This document shows, piece by piece, positions 24,175-32,592 of a stretch of 34,573 nucleotides of DNA. Under the pieces are notes generated by a model that saw nothing but the letters and a program-made list of their open reading frames with translations, had not been told where the DNA came from and did not search any database. Each line of letters starts with the position of its first letter. Within the stretch, counting starts at the first letter, position 1. The DNA comes from JAFGMQ01 sp036733345 (GTDB lineage: Bacteria; Desulfobacterota; DSM-4660; Desulfatiglandales; Desulfatiglandaceae). The DNA lies in the NCBI GenBank assembly GCA_036733345.1, contig DAINAR010000032.1, positions 1 to 34,573 of the forward strand. Reading direction: 5' to 3'. A program made the position numbers and the translations under genes.

Positions 24175-25740
24175 TTACTGAATTTGTTTGATCAGATCGT
24201 CCCTCAGCCTGTATTTAAGAATCTTTCCGCTGGTCCCCATCGGGAGACTTTCCATAAATATTACCTTCTTGGGGGTTTTATATCCGGCGATTTCCTTTCT
24301 GCAAAAATCTCTCAACTCATCCGGGTCGAAGTCCGCGCCATTCTTCGGAACCACCACGGCAGTTACAACTTCTCCCCATTTGGGGTCCGGAAGGCCTATG
24401 ACAGAAACCTGCCGCACATTTGGATGTTTGTAGAGAACATTCTCCACCTCAGCCGGGTATACGTTCTCGCCACCTGTGATGATCATATCTTTCTTTCGAT
24501 CAACCACATAGATATACCCCCTGTCATCCACACGGCAGAGATCCAGCGGGTAATACCAGCCATTCCTGTAGACCTCCCCGGTCATCTCCTTCTTGTTCCA
24601 GTATCCAAGAGTCGTTCCCAGCCCACGCACCTTGATCTCTCCGACCACACCCGGCGTTACCGGCTGATCCGCGTCATCGACCACCATACTTTCCATATCC
24701 GGGGAAGACCTTCCGCATGAGCTGAATATCTCGTCATTTCCTGTTTCCAGCGCCCTTTCTACATCTCCGGGCATAAGAATAGCCGTATGTCCGACGGTTT
24801 CACTTGTTCCGAAAAGATGGATAAAGACATTTCCAAATATCTCGATGGCCTTCTTATAAATGACCGGAGTTACCGGTGCACCTGCGAAAAAGATATATTT
24901 CAGACTGCTTACGTCATATTTTGATACATCGGGATAGTCCACGAGGAACAGCAGCATGGGAGTGGCGATCATCCCTGTACTGACCCTGTAGGTTTCTACA
25001 AGACGAAGGAATTCCGCCACATCCCATTGAGGCATAATGACAGAGGTAAGTCCGGCATAGACAGCCGGCATAATGCAGCTGATCCCGGTGGCATGAAACA
25101 AAGGAGAGGCAATGATCTCCACATCCTTCTCCCCAAGGTTCAGGACAATATTCAGACTTCTGCCTGCGTGGTACAAATTGCGGTGAGTCGCCATGCAGCC
25201 TTTGGGTGCGCCCGTGGTTCCGCTGGTATATATGAGGGCAGCCAGATCATCTTCCTCCAGCGATATTTCCGGAAAACTGGAAGAAGCCCCATCGATCATT
25301 GACTCATAATGAAGATAGCCCTTCGGCAGGGCAGACTTCTCACCTATAAACACGAAATGCCTGACTTCAGGAAGTTTGTCCCTTATCTGTTCAACGGAAT
25401 CCACATACTTCTTATCCACAATCAATACAGCAGCCCCTGAATCTTCCAGGATTGTTTTTATTTCCCCAGCAGCCAGTCTGAAATTGATCATGACAAGGAT
25501 AAGGCCGGCATTTGGAATGTTAAAATAGCATTCAGCGCATTCTATGGAATTATGACTGAGTACTGCCACCCTGTCTCCCTTGTTAACCCCCAGAGACAGA
25601 AGGGCATTACCCATCCGGTTGGCCCTGTCTGCAAAATCCCTGAATGAGTACTGCCTCTCCCCTTCAATTAACGCCGTCTTTTCAGAATTATACTCAAGAT
25701 TTCGAGTCAGAAAGGTTCTTAATGTACAGATATTTTTCAT
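24175..25740 (-). CDS. Acyl-CoA ligase (AMP-binding, ANL superfamily)
   Basis: The 521-residue enzyme carries LIYTSGTTGAPKGCMATH, HLFGTSETVGHT, DRKKDMIITGGENVYPAEVE and the catalytic lysine in GTSGKILKYRLR. In the motif that usually reads TGD, this protein has YPLD, keeping only the ribose-binding Asp. It should activate a medium- or short-chain, or perhaps aromatic, acid to its CoA ester. It follows etfA by 70 bases and precedes the TRAP binding protein, so uptake, activation and oxidation are linked. The ATG has GGAGAG upstream. Confidence 0.9.
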   Translation of the reverse strand: MKNICTLRTFLTRNLEYNSEKTALIEGERQYSFRDFADRANRMGNALLSLGVNKGDRVAVLSHNSIECAECYFNIPNAGLILVMINFRLAAGEIKTILEDSGAAVLIVDKKYVDSVEQIRDKLPEVRHFVFIGEKSALPKGYLHYESMIDGASSSFPEISLEEDDLAALIYTSGTTGAPKGCMATHRNLYHAGRSLNIVLNLGEKDVEIIASPLFHATGISCIMPAVYAGLTSVIMPQWDVAEFLRLVETYRVSTGMIATPMLLFLVDYPDVSKYDVSSLKYIFFAGAPVTPVIYKKAIEIFGNVFIHLFGTSETVGHTAILMPGDVERALETGNDEIFSSCGRSSPDMESMVVDDADQPVTPGVVGEIKVRGLGTTLGYWNKKEMTGEVYRNGWYYPLDLCRVDDRGYIYVVDRKKDMIITGGENVYPAEVENVLYKHPNVRQVSVIGLPDPKWGEVVTAVVVPKNGADFDPDELRDFCRKEIAGYKTPKKVIFMESLPMGTSGKILKYRLRDDLIKQIQ

Positions 25741-25810
25741 ACTCTCTCTCCATATTCTTATTAATGAAATGCCAGTTTCTTACCAACATTTACATGAAGC
25801 TTCTATTCCA

Positions 25811-26782
25811 TCAGGCTCTGGTAAAAATCTCCTTGAGCGCGGGCACAACCTGCATCATGTCCGCCACGATCCCGTAATGGGCTGTCTGGAATATAGGTGC
25901 CTTGGGATCTGTGTTTACCGCGATAATCGTATCCGCATTTTTCATTCCCGCCTGATGCTGAAATGCCCCGCTTATGCCGAGGGCAATATAGACTTTTGGT
26001 TTCACCGTTTTTCCGGATGTTCCCACCTGGCGGCTCTTGGGCAGCCATTCCTGGTCCGCAACAGGCCTGGAGCAGGAAAGAGTCGCCCCTATGGCATCTG
26101 CGAATTCCTGAACTATCGGGATGTTTTCCACCTTACCGATACCTCGTCCAATTGACACCAGGATATCAGCAGCCGTGATATCAACGTCTCCCAGTTCCGC
26201 TTCCAAAAAATCCAGGAACCGCCTGACGTTGAGCTCACCCCAGGCCGGGGGTTGCATGCTGACCATCTCTGCCGATTTTGCCTGTTCGCGCTCTGCCTTG
26301 AAACAACCGGGTCTGAGGGTGATCATATAGCGCTCTGAGGGCTTGAAAATCAGCTCTGAGTTGATCTTGCCGCCATAGACCTGGCGCAATACGCTTAGCC
26401 CACCTTCCTTCATATTCACTTCCAGACAGTCTGTTGCCAGCGCAATGCCAACCCTCAAAGCCAGTGCGGGAGCCAGATCCATCCCGGAAGCAGTATGACC
26501 AAGGATAATCAGCCCTGGATTCCGTTCCCGTATGATCTGTTCAATAACATTCAGATACGGCTCCGCATTGTAATTTGCCAATTCCGGATCATCCATAAAG
26601 AGCACTCTGTCGCAGGCGCCTTTTATTTCCTCTGCAAAAGGAAGTGCAGGATCTCCCAGTACGACGGCCGTTACTCCACTACTTTCTTCTTTCCCTATCC
26701 GGTTGGCGAGGGAGAGCATTTCAAAGCTGATTTCCCGGAGTTCTCCCTGCCTGTGTTCTGCAAGTACCAGTATCTCGTCCAT
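25811..26782 (-). CDS. etfA: Electron transfer flavoprotein alpha subunit
   Basis: The 323-residue protein has the EtfA N-terminal adenine-nucleotide-like domain (LVLAEHRQGELREISFEML) and the C-terminal FAD domain with SIGRGIG, CSRPVADQEWLP, RQVGTSGKTVKPKVYIALGISG, FQHQAGMKNA and AVNTDPKAPIF. With EtfB it takes electrons from acyl-CoA dehydrogenases. Its ATG directly follows the etfB stop codon. The pairing with the membrane FeS protein upstream suggests delivery to the quinone pool rather than electron bifurcation. Confidence 0.95.
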   Translation of the reverse strand: MDEILVLAEHRQGELREISFEMLSLANRIGKEESSGVTAVVLGDPALPFAEEIKGACDRVLFMDDPELANYNAEPYLNVIEQIIRERNPGLIILGHTASGMDLAPALALRVGIALATDCLEVNMKEGGLSVLRQVYGGKINSELIFKPSERYMITLRPGCFKAEREQAKSAEMVSMQPPAWGELNVRRFLDFLEAELGDVDITAADILVSIGRGIGKVENIPIVQEFADAIGATLSCSRPVADQEWLPKSRQVGTSGKTVKPKVYIALGISGAFQHQAGMKNADTIIAVNTDPKAPIFQTAHYGIVADMMQVVPALKEIFTRA

Positions 26783-27574
26783 TTATGACATCCCTCCTTT
26801 GTCCCGGATTATTCCCGCAGCTTGTTCAGACATCTTTTCAATACTCCCTGTGAGCATTTCAGCTCCTTCGCCCAACTGGGGCATTGAAAAATGCAGGGAT
26901 GAAAAGATCGATCCCTCGCTTCCGATATCTTCACTGTCTAACCCGAGATCCTCTGCCGACACTTCGTTTATGGCGACCTTTCTTACCTTCTGGATCCCCA
27001 TAATCGATACGTAGCGCGGGGTATTGATACCGGTCTGGATCGTCAGTACTGCCGGAAGGGTCATTTCCAGCCTTTCCTGGGTATTTGCCTCAAGCTCCCT
27101 GTTTACTATGATCCCGTCTTCTTTTTTTTCGATTTTTATTACCAGGGTTGCATAAGGGAGATCGAGCATCCCGGCCAGATACACACCGACCTGACCCATT
27201 CCGTCATCCGAACTCTGTACACCGGTCATTACCAGATCAAATGAAAGATCCTTTAATACCCGGTAAAGTGCCTTTGCTATGGATAGCCCGTCAGACCCCT
27301 CAAAACCCTCTTCTTCGATCTGTATGGCCTCATCCGCCCCCATTGCAAGTGCATGCCTGAGGACATCCTCACTGTCCTCGTCACCAAGTGTCACAACAGT
27401 TACCTTACCGCCATTGACCTCCTTTAATCGGACTGCCTCTTCAACGGCATAGTTGTCCCATTCATTTATTTCGAACTCCAGGTCCTCCCGAAGGATATCC
27501 GTTCCATCCCGGTTGATCTCAAGTTCGGCATCCCCAACCTCCGGGACCTGTTTTATACAAACAACAATATTCAT
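26783..27574 (-). CDS. etfB: Electron transfer flavoprotein beta subunit
   Basis: From the ATG at 27574 the protein has 263 residues and opens MNIVVCIKQVPEVGDAELEI, standard for EtfB. GGAGG lies eight bases before this start. A longer frame to 27622 would run into the upstream gene and is not needed. The nucleotide-binding region reads LVMTGVQSSDDGMGQVGVYLAG. EtfB partners EtfA in carrying electrons from acyl-CoA oxidation. The gene starts five bases after the membrane oxidoreductase gene ends. Confidence 0.95.
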   Translation of the reverse strand: MNIVVCIKQVPEVGDAELEINRDGTDILREDLEFEINEWDNYAVEEAVRLKEVNGGKVTVVTLGDEDSEDVLRHALAMGADEAIQIEEEGFEGSDGLSIAKALYRVLKDLSFDLVMTGVQSSDDGMGQVGVYLAGMLDLPYATLVIKIEKKEDGIIVNRELEANTQERLEMTLPAVLTIQTGINTPRYVSIMGIQKVRKVAINEVSAEDLGLDSEDIGSEGSIFSSLHFSMPQLGEGAEMLTGSIEKMSEQAAGIIRDKGGMS

Positions 27575-27578
27575 GTTT

Positions 27579-29633
27579 CTAACCTCCAGCTGCAAATATC
27601 TCTTTTTCTGCCATGCTCTCATCTCCTGAAACCGCCTTTATATCCATAGCTCTGACAAGCAGTTCATTGAGATCCATGACTCTCAGTTCATTTTCAAAAC
27701 CTGCAGTCTTACAGGCATCCTCAAGCATTATCAGACACAGCGGACAGGTTGTAATCACAACCTCAGCTCCTGTGTCGGCTGCTTCCCTTATCCGCTTTTC
27801 GGACATTTTTACCTCTCCCTCCATATCCTCCTGCCACATCCTGTCACCGCCTCCTCCGCAACAGAGGCTGTTTTCACGGTTATGGAACATCTCCACAAGG
27901 GTCACACCGGGAATGGCCTGAATCACCTCCCTTGGAGCATCGAAAATCCTGTTGTAGCGGCCAAGGTAACAGGGGTCATGATACGTGACCTTAAGAGGCA
28001 GTTTGGAAGGAAATTTGATAAAACCCTTTTCCAGCAGTTCATGAAGAACCTGGGTGTAGTGGCGTACCCGGAATGAAAACTGATCTTCAGCTGACCCGGG
28101 CATCTGGCATGAAAAATATTCATTGGCAAACGTATGAAAACAGTGAGGCGAAGATGTGACCACATCTTTTATCTCCAGATCACTAAAGAGGGAAATGCAG
28201 TCCTCCTTCTTCATCTCAAAAAGACCGGCCTCTCCTGCCCTGCGGGCTATGTCCCCGCAGCAGGGTTCTTTCTTTCCCAGTGTTCCAAAGGAGATATCAG
28301 CATTCCGAAGAATCTGTACAAAGCTCCTGGCCAGGCCCTGTGCCCTTGTCTCCATGGAGGTTGTGCATCCTACGAAATAGCAGAGATCCGCCGGCCCTTC
28401 CGCCGCTGAAAGATCCGGAACATCCAGGTCATCGCACCACTTTGCCCTCTTTTTCTTTGTGGCCTCCCATGGATTGTTATACTTGAATACATTTTTCAGT
28501 GCCTGACTGAGAAAAGAAGGTACCTTCGTTCCTTCTTCTATTACCCTTTTTCTCGCATCTCTTACGGCATCCGGTGTATGCAGAAATACAGGACAAACCT
28601 CAAGGCATGCCATGCAGGTAGTACAATTCCATATATTTTCCTCTGTTAAGGAACTGTCTCCGGGGTCTCTGTTTATAAAATTTCCATGGATTTTCGATAA
28701 CAATGAGGGCATGTCCATATTCAACGAGAACTCCCGCCTTGCCCATGCAATGAAATCCCTCGGTGCAAATCTTTCTCCTGCCCCTGCTGACGGACATACA
28801 TCAACGCAGCGCCCGCATCTTGTGCAGGAATCAAATCCAATTATTTCACGCAGGGAAAATGGACTTCTTTCCTCTGATACGTCCTCAGCTCCTGATATAA
28901 TACCTGGTTGTTTTTCGAGATAAAGGCTGGCTGGTGCAGCCAGTATATGAAACAGCTTTGAATATGGTATGTAGGCAATAAATAAAAGACTCAGGAGTGC
29001 ATGGCTCCACCATAGAAATTGATATAGCCCTGCTGAATTACCTGAATGAGTAAAAAACATGCTGAAAAACTGCCCTGCAAAGGACCATTTTTCCCATGAC
29101 GCATTTTGAACGGCAAGCCTGCTTCCCTCTACAGCGAAACCTGATATCCCGACCAGAAGCAGCCAGAAAACAGCAAGAAAATCCTCTGTTCTCCTTTCAA
29201 GTCTTGGAACACGCTGCAAATATCGCCTTATTACAGCCATCAGAACTCCGGCAATCAGCATCAGGCCCGCAGCATCAGCAAATGCAGAAAATACTATGTA
29301 GACATTTCCTTTTAAGAAGGAAAAAAGGTAATCATCGATAGCCACAAGCGTGGTTGCTGCGAAAAGCCCGGCAAAACCCCACAATAAGAGGAAATGCATT
29401 ATTCCGGCAGAAAAATCGCCTTTAAACAAACGCCGGCCAAGAAGGCCGTTGACAAGAAAATTAGAGAACCCTTCCGAGTTCCAGATGATCTTCTTACCTT
29501 TTGCCGACTTCACCCACAGGTATATACGTGAAACGATTCCAAGCAAAAACAGAGCAACTGCCAGGGCAGCAATGAAATAAAATAAACTCACACCACAAGA
29601 ATCAATATTTAAGAAAAGCTGACGTTGAGGCAT
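27579..29633 (-). CDS. Membrane FeS ETF:(mena)quinone oxidoreductase (EMO-type, HdrD-like)
   Basis: The 684-residue protein has about six membrane helices in its first 230 residues, a NarI-like part with histidines fit for b haems (H80, H211, H229). Two [4Fe-4S] motifs follow, C270/C273/C276/C280 and C337/C340/C343/C347. Then come two HdrD-type cysteine-rich (CCG) domains, CYFVGCTTS...EPCCGD and DPCYLGR...LCCGGGG. This is the layout of the ETF:methylmenaquinone oxidoreductase (EMO) described for fatty-acid-degrading syntrophs and Geobacter. It passes electrons from reduced EtfBA to the membrane quinone. It leads the EMO-etfB-etfA-ligase-TRAP run. GGAGG lies six bases before the ATG. Confidence 0.93.
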   Translation of the reverse strand: MPQRQLFLNIDSCGVSLFYFIAALAVALFLLGIVSRIYLWVKSAKGKKIIWNSEGFSNFLVNGLLGRRLFKGDFSAGIMHFLLLWGFAGLFAATTLVAIDDYLFSFLKGNVYIVFSAFADAAGLMLIAGVLMAVIRRYLQRVPRLERRTEDFLAVFWLLLVGISGFAVEGSRLAVQNASWEKWSFAGQFFSMFFTHSGNSAGLYQFLWWSHALLSLLFIAYIPYSKLFHILAAPASLYLEKQPGIISGAEDVSEERSPFSLREIIGFDSCTRCGRCVDVCPSAGAGERFAPRDFIAWARREFSLNMDMPSLLSKIHGNFINRDPGDSSLTEENIWNCTTCMACLEVCPVFLHTPDAVRDARKRVIEEGTKVPSFLSQALKNVFKYNNPWEATKKKRAKWCDDLDVPDLSAAEGPADLCYFVGCTTSMETRAQGLARSFVQILRNADISFGTLGKKEPCCGDIARRAGEAGLFEMKKEDCISLFSDLEIKDVVTSSPHCFHTFANEYFSCQMPGSAEDQFSFRVRHYTQVLHELLEKGFIKFPSKLPLKVTYHDPCYLGRYNRIFDAPREVIQAIPGVTLVEMFHNRENSLCCGGGGDRMWQEDMEGEVKMSEKRIREAADTGAEVVITTCPLCLIMLEDACKTAGFENELRVMDLNELLVRAMDIKAVSGDESMAEKEIFAAGG

Positions 29634-29689
29634 TCTAGACCTCCGAATATTTCAAGTTGGAATCGATAAATTTACTGAGAATGAAACCG

Positions 29690-29717
29690 ACCGATCGCTC
29701 GGCAACCGATCGTTCGC
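29690..29717. promoter_or_regulatory. Tandem ACCGATCG sites, candidate TetR operator
   Basis: The plus strand reads ACCGATCGCTCG and, 15 bases on, ACCGATCGTTCG, with CGATCG cores at 29692 and 29707. The first lies in a near-palindrome, CCGACCGATCGCTCGG, with one mismatched pair. They cover the expected start site just downstream of the -10 element. CCGATCGG-like sequence is typical of TetR-family operators of fatty-acid genes. Confidence 0.6.
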
Positions 29718-29747
29718 TCTATATCATTTTTAAATTTTTTCTGTCAA
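29718..29747 (-). promoter_or_regulatory. Sigma-70-like promoter of the EMO-ETF operon
   Basis: On the minus strand TTGACA (29747-29742), an 18-base spacer and TATAGA (29723-29718) form a good promoter. Transcription would start near 29711, within the tandem repeats, and the ATG is about 80 bases further on. Confidence 0.6.
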
Positions 29748-29890
29748 GCAAAAAAGCATGCCCCACTCTTTTTTATTCAATTTCTGACTTAAGAGAATTC
29801 CTGAGACTCAAATAAATTTACATCTTGCACTTGCCTGCTTTTGCTCCTCATTCCTTTTAAAATTATCTTCTATTTTATCCTTCTTTTCAT

Positions 29891-30664
29891 CTATCCGCTT
29901 TTTTTCCACCATCCTTTTCCAAGCTCAATATAGGTATCACGGTCCAGAAGGGGCCGGGATATGTCTTCAAGCACATGTTGTTCTACCGCCCCGGTTTCAA
30001 TTATCTGTTTCCCGGCATTTCTAAAGGCTCCAAGGACACTCTGCATTGCTTCTCTCCCTGAGGCGTGCATCAGACTCAATGTATCAGGACGCAGCAGGCA
30101 TGCCACCAGAGGTGTATGCTGATTAAAGGCAAGGGCCTCAACATGCCTGATCAAGGGTTCAAAGTTTTCAGTTCCATAAAATCCGCATACCGACGCAACA
30201 ACAAGATCGGGCATCCTTTCATATCGACAGGGGTGCACCCATTTTCCTCTTACAGTATTGATTTCTGGAAGATTGAGCACCATCATCCGATCCAGAATAT
30301 TTTTAAAAAGGCCAGGCATACCATCCACATACAGGGGAAATGCCCACACCATGAGGTCGAAGGAAGGAATCTCATAAAGCAATTGCGAAAGATCGTCCCT
30401 GATGGGACATTTCGGATCATCCCCGATCCAGCACTGAAAACACCCCCTGCATCCTTGAATATCCATCTCTTCAAGCCGCATTGTTGTGACTTTAGCCCCC
30501 GAGGTCTCCATTCCCTCTATGAGGGCATGGAAGACCTGCTCAGTCACACCGCGCTTGCCGCGTGGAGATCCCTGGATTCCCAGTACTTTACGCGGTCCTT
30601 TCCACCTGTTGGAGAGCCAGTCTCTCTCATTATGCGTTTGAACATAAGACGAAATGGATTCCAT
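29891..30664 (-). CDS. NAD(P)H-dependent FMN reductase / iron-sulfur flavoprotein
   Basis: The 257-residue protein has the flavodoxin-like fold of the FMN reductase and iron-sulfur flavoprotein family. VLGIQGSPRGKRGVTEQV is the FMN phosphate loop. GCRGCFQCW followed by KCPIRDD places four cysteines in the compact pattern of the iron-sulfur flavoproteins. FDLMVWAFPLYVDGMPGLFKN is the second flavin motif. The physiological electron donor and acceptor are unknown. AGGAG precedes the ATG at ten bases, and the gene follows the acyl-CoA ligase by 17 bases, so they are co-transcribed. Confidence 0.87.
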   Translation of the reverse strand: MESISSYVQTHNERDWLSNRWKGPRKVLGIQGSPRGKRGVTEQVFHALIEGMETSGAKVTTMRLEEMDIQGCRGCFQCWIGDDPKCPIRDDLSQLLYEIPSFDLMVWAFPLYVDGMPGLFKNILDRMMVLNLPEINTVRGKWVHPCRYERMPDLVVASVCGFYGTENFEPLIRHVEALAFNQHTPLVACLLRPDTLSLMHASGREAMQSVLGAFRNAGKQIIETGAVEQHVLEDISRPLLDRDTYIELGKGWWKKSG

Positions 30665-30681
30665 GCTGAACTTTCTCCTGT

Positions 30682-32202
30682 CTATGCCGCTGATTTAACG
30701 TAGTTGTCTCGGAGTATGCGTTTCTGTATCTTCCCGAGAGGATCCTTGGGCAGAGAAGGCAGAAATACGACACTCTTTGGAGTCTTGTATCTGGCCAGAT
30801 TATTTCTTGTAAATTCAATCATGTCAGCCTCTGAGACTGCTTGTCCTTGTCGAAGTACGACGCATGCCTTGACCTGCTCTCCCCATTTTTTGTCCGGAAT
30901 ACCTATAACGGCGCATTCATGTACAGCAGGATGTCTACGAATAACCTCCTCCACTTCACGTGAAGATATGTTCTCCCCTCCGCTGATGATAAGGTCCTTT
31001 TTGCGATCTACAATATAGATATACCCGTCATTATCCACAGTTGCCATGTCTCCGGTTCGGAGCCAGCCGCCGCGAAGAGCTGCTTCCGTCTCTTCCTGCC
31101 GCTTCCAGTAGCCCGTCATTACGTTTGGGCCCTGGGCAATGATCTCTCCGATTTCTCCCGGAGCCACATCCCTGTCCTCATCATCCACCACACGCACATG
31201 ACAGGTGAAAAGTTCTTTTCCAATAGAAGCCAGCCTGCGTGAAGCCTCCCCATCCAATACCATTTCCTGCCTGGGCAGATAGGTCAGCAGCGGAGATGCC
31301 TCCGTCAGCCCGTATACCTGAAATATCATTCCCTGACCCATGAGTTCATAGGTCCTGCGGATGACATCCACAGGGACGCTTTGCCCGCCTACCGTGAAGC
31401 TGTGCAGTGATCCTTTCTGATATTTTCCTTCCTCAAACGCATCCAGTACATCCACCAGCATTGTGAAAACAAGTGTGATACTCGTAATGCCGTAGTCGCG
31501 GACATGGGCCCAGAACTCATGACCGTCAAAATTATCAACAATAAAATTGGTTCCACCCACGTAAAAGGTACAAAGCGCAAGAGAGGCCTGCATGGTGTGG
31601 TAAAAAGGCTGAGAATGATAGCAGACATCAGCAGGAGACATCTGGTAGGCTATGACATGGTTTACGGCTGCTGACAGAAAATTATGGTGTGTGAGCATGA
31701 CGCCTTTGGGCCCGCCCGTGGTGCCGCTTGTGTAAAAAATCCCGAACATGTCATCCGGCACAACCTCTATTTCAGGCTCGGTTGTGGAATTTTTTGCAAT
31801 CATATCTTCATAGGCGTCACGAAGGGCAATAATATTTGGACAGGTGATATCCTTTTGTATATTGTGGATTATCTCCTGGTAATCGTCGCCTACAAAAAGA
31901 ACATCTATCTCTGCATCGTTGATCACAAAAATAAGTTCTGGGGCTGCCAGCCGGAAATTGATAGGAACAAAGATAATGCCGCACTTTGCGGCTGCAAACA
32001 TGGCCTCCAGCATCTGAGGATTGTTGCGGCTGATTATGGACACCTTGTCTCCCTTTTTCAGTCCAAGTCCTCTCAGACCATTTGCAAGGGCATTTACACG
32101 TTTATTGAACTGGTCAAATGTCTGTGTTTGACCTTTAAAAATTGTTGCGGTTTTCTCTGGATACCTTCTGGCACACTGTACTGGCAGGGAACCTATAACC
32201 AT
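30682..32202 (-). CDS. Acyl-CoA ligase (AMP-binding, ANL superfamily)
   Basis: The 506-residue enzyme has IFYTSGTTGGPKGVMLTHHN, QVYGLTEASPL, WLRTGDMATVDNDGYIYIVDR, KDLIISGGENISSREVE and the catalytic lysine in DPLGKIQKRILRD, a complete motif set. It activates an unknown fatty or aromatic acid to its CoA thioester. I moved the start to the ATG at 32202, which has a strong GGGAGG seven bases upstream; the ATG at 32217 has none. A sigma-54 promoter lies about 90 bases upstream and the sigma-54 activator gene is next, so the ligase and the flavoprotein are probably induced by that regulator. Confidence 0.92.
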   Translation of the reverse strand: MVIGSLPVQCARRYPEKTATIFKGQTQTFDQFNKRVNALANGLRGLGLKKGDKVSIISRNNPQMLEAMFAAAKCGIIFVPINFRLAAPELIFVINDAEIDVLFVGDDYQEIIHNIQKDITCPNIIALRDAYEDMIAKNSTTEPEIEVVPDDMFGIFYTSGTTGGPKGVMLTHHNFLSAAVNHVIAYQMSPADVCYHSQPFYHTMQASLALCTFYVGGTNFIVDNFDGHEFWAHVRDYGITSITLVFTMLVDVLDAFEEGKYQKGSLHSFTVGGQSVPVDVIRRTYELMGQGMIFQVYGLTEASPLLTYLPRQEMVLDGEASRRLASIGKELFTCHVRVVDDEDRDVAPGEIGEIIAQGPNVMTGYWKRQEETEAALRGGWLRTGDMATVDNDGYIYIVDRKKDLIISGGENISSREVEEVIRRHPAVHECAVIGIPDKKWGEQVKACVVLRQGQAVSEADMIEFTRNNLARYKTPKSVVFLPSLPKDPLGKIQKRILRDNYVKSAA

Positions 32203-32290
32203 TATATTTCCTCCCATTCATATTGATAAAATCATGTTGATGGCTAACGTCTTTTTGTAAGTTGCTGTCCGGATCAGCTGAACACTAATT

Positions 32291-32306
32291 TACAAAGATC
32301 GTGCCA
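32291..32306 (-). promoter_or_regulatory. Sigma-54 promoter of the acyl-CoA ligase/flavoprotein unit
   Basis: The minus strand reads TGGCACG-ATCT-TTGTA, one mismatch from the TGGCACG-N4-TTGCA consensus, with correct spacing. Transcription would start near 32280, some 75 bases before the ligase ATG. The neighbouring sigma-54 activator gene supports it. Confidence 0.7.
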
Positions 32307-32499
32307 ATTTCCCGGACAGGGTCTGAAATCCCGGATTCCTATGAATCACAGGAAAGGAACTGTCAGCCGATTAAGGCATGGAAATATATGTAATTTTAAA
32401 AGGTTAGGGACAGAGGCAGGGACCTTGAATTCGATTTATCAGAGGATGGAAATGCATAAAGCCATGCACTATTTCCGAGAGGGCACTATACCTATAATA

Positions 32500-32591
32500 A
32501 GGTCATATTTGACCTGTTCCTGTCTTAACTATGTAGGGGAATATTATAACTTCATGAAATAATGGGTATTTCCTGTTGGTCAATACTGACG
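32500..32591. promoter_or_regulatory. Two GGTCA-N4-TGAC palindromes, candidate enhancer sites
   Basis: AGGTCA-TATT-TGACCT (32500-32515) is a perfect palindrome, and GGTCA-ATAC-TGAC (32578-32590) is a second copy lacking only the last base. Their centres are 77 bases apart and lie about 225 and 305 bases upstream of the proposed sigma-54 start, where an enhancer-binding activator should bind. The rest of the 32203-32592 gap holds the promoter and nothing else I can name. Confidence 0.5.
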
Positions 32592-32592
32592 A

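Noticed and set aside
30065..30703. 212-residue plus-strand frame opposite the FMN reductase gene
   Set aside because: Antisense to a well-supported gene; the composition is that of a shadow frame.
32341..32562. 73-residue plus-strand frame in the gap before the acyl-CoA ligase
   Set aside because: No suitable ribosome binding site, and it covers the likely enhancer palindromes; no family features.
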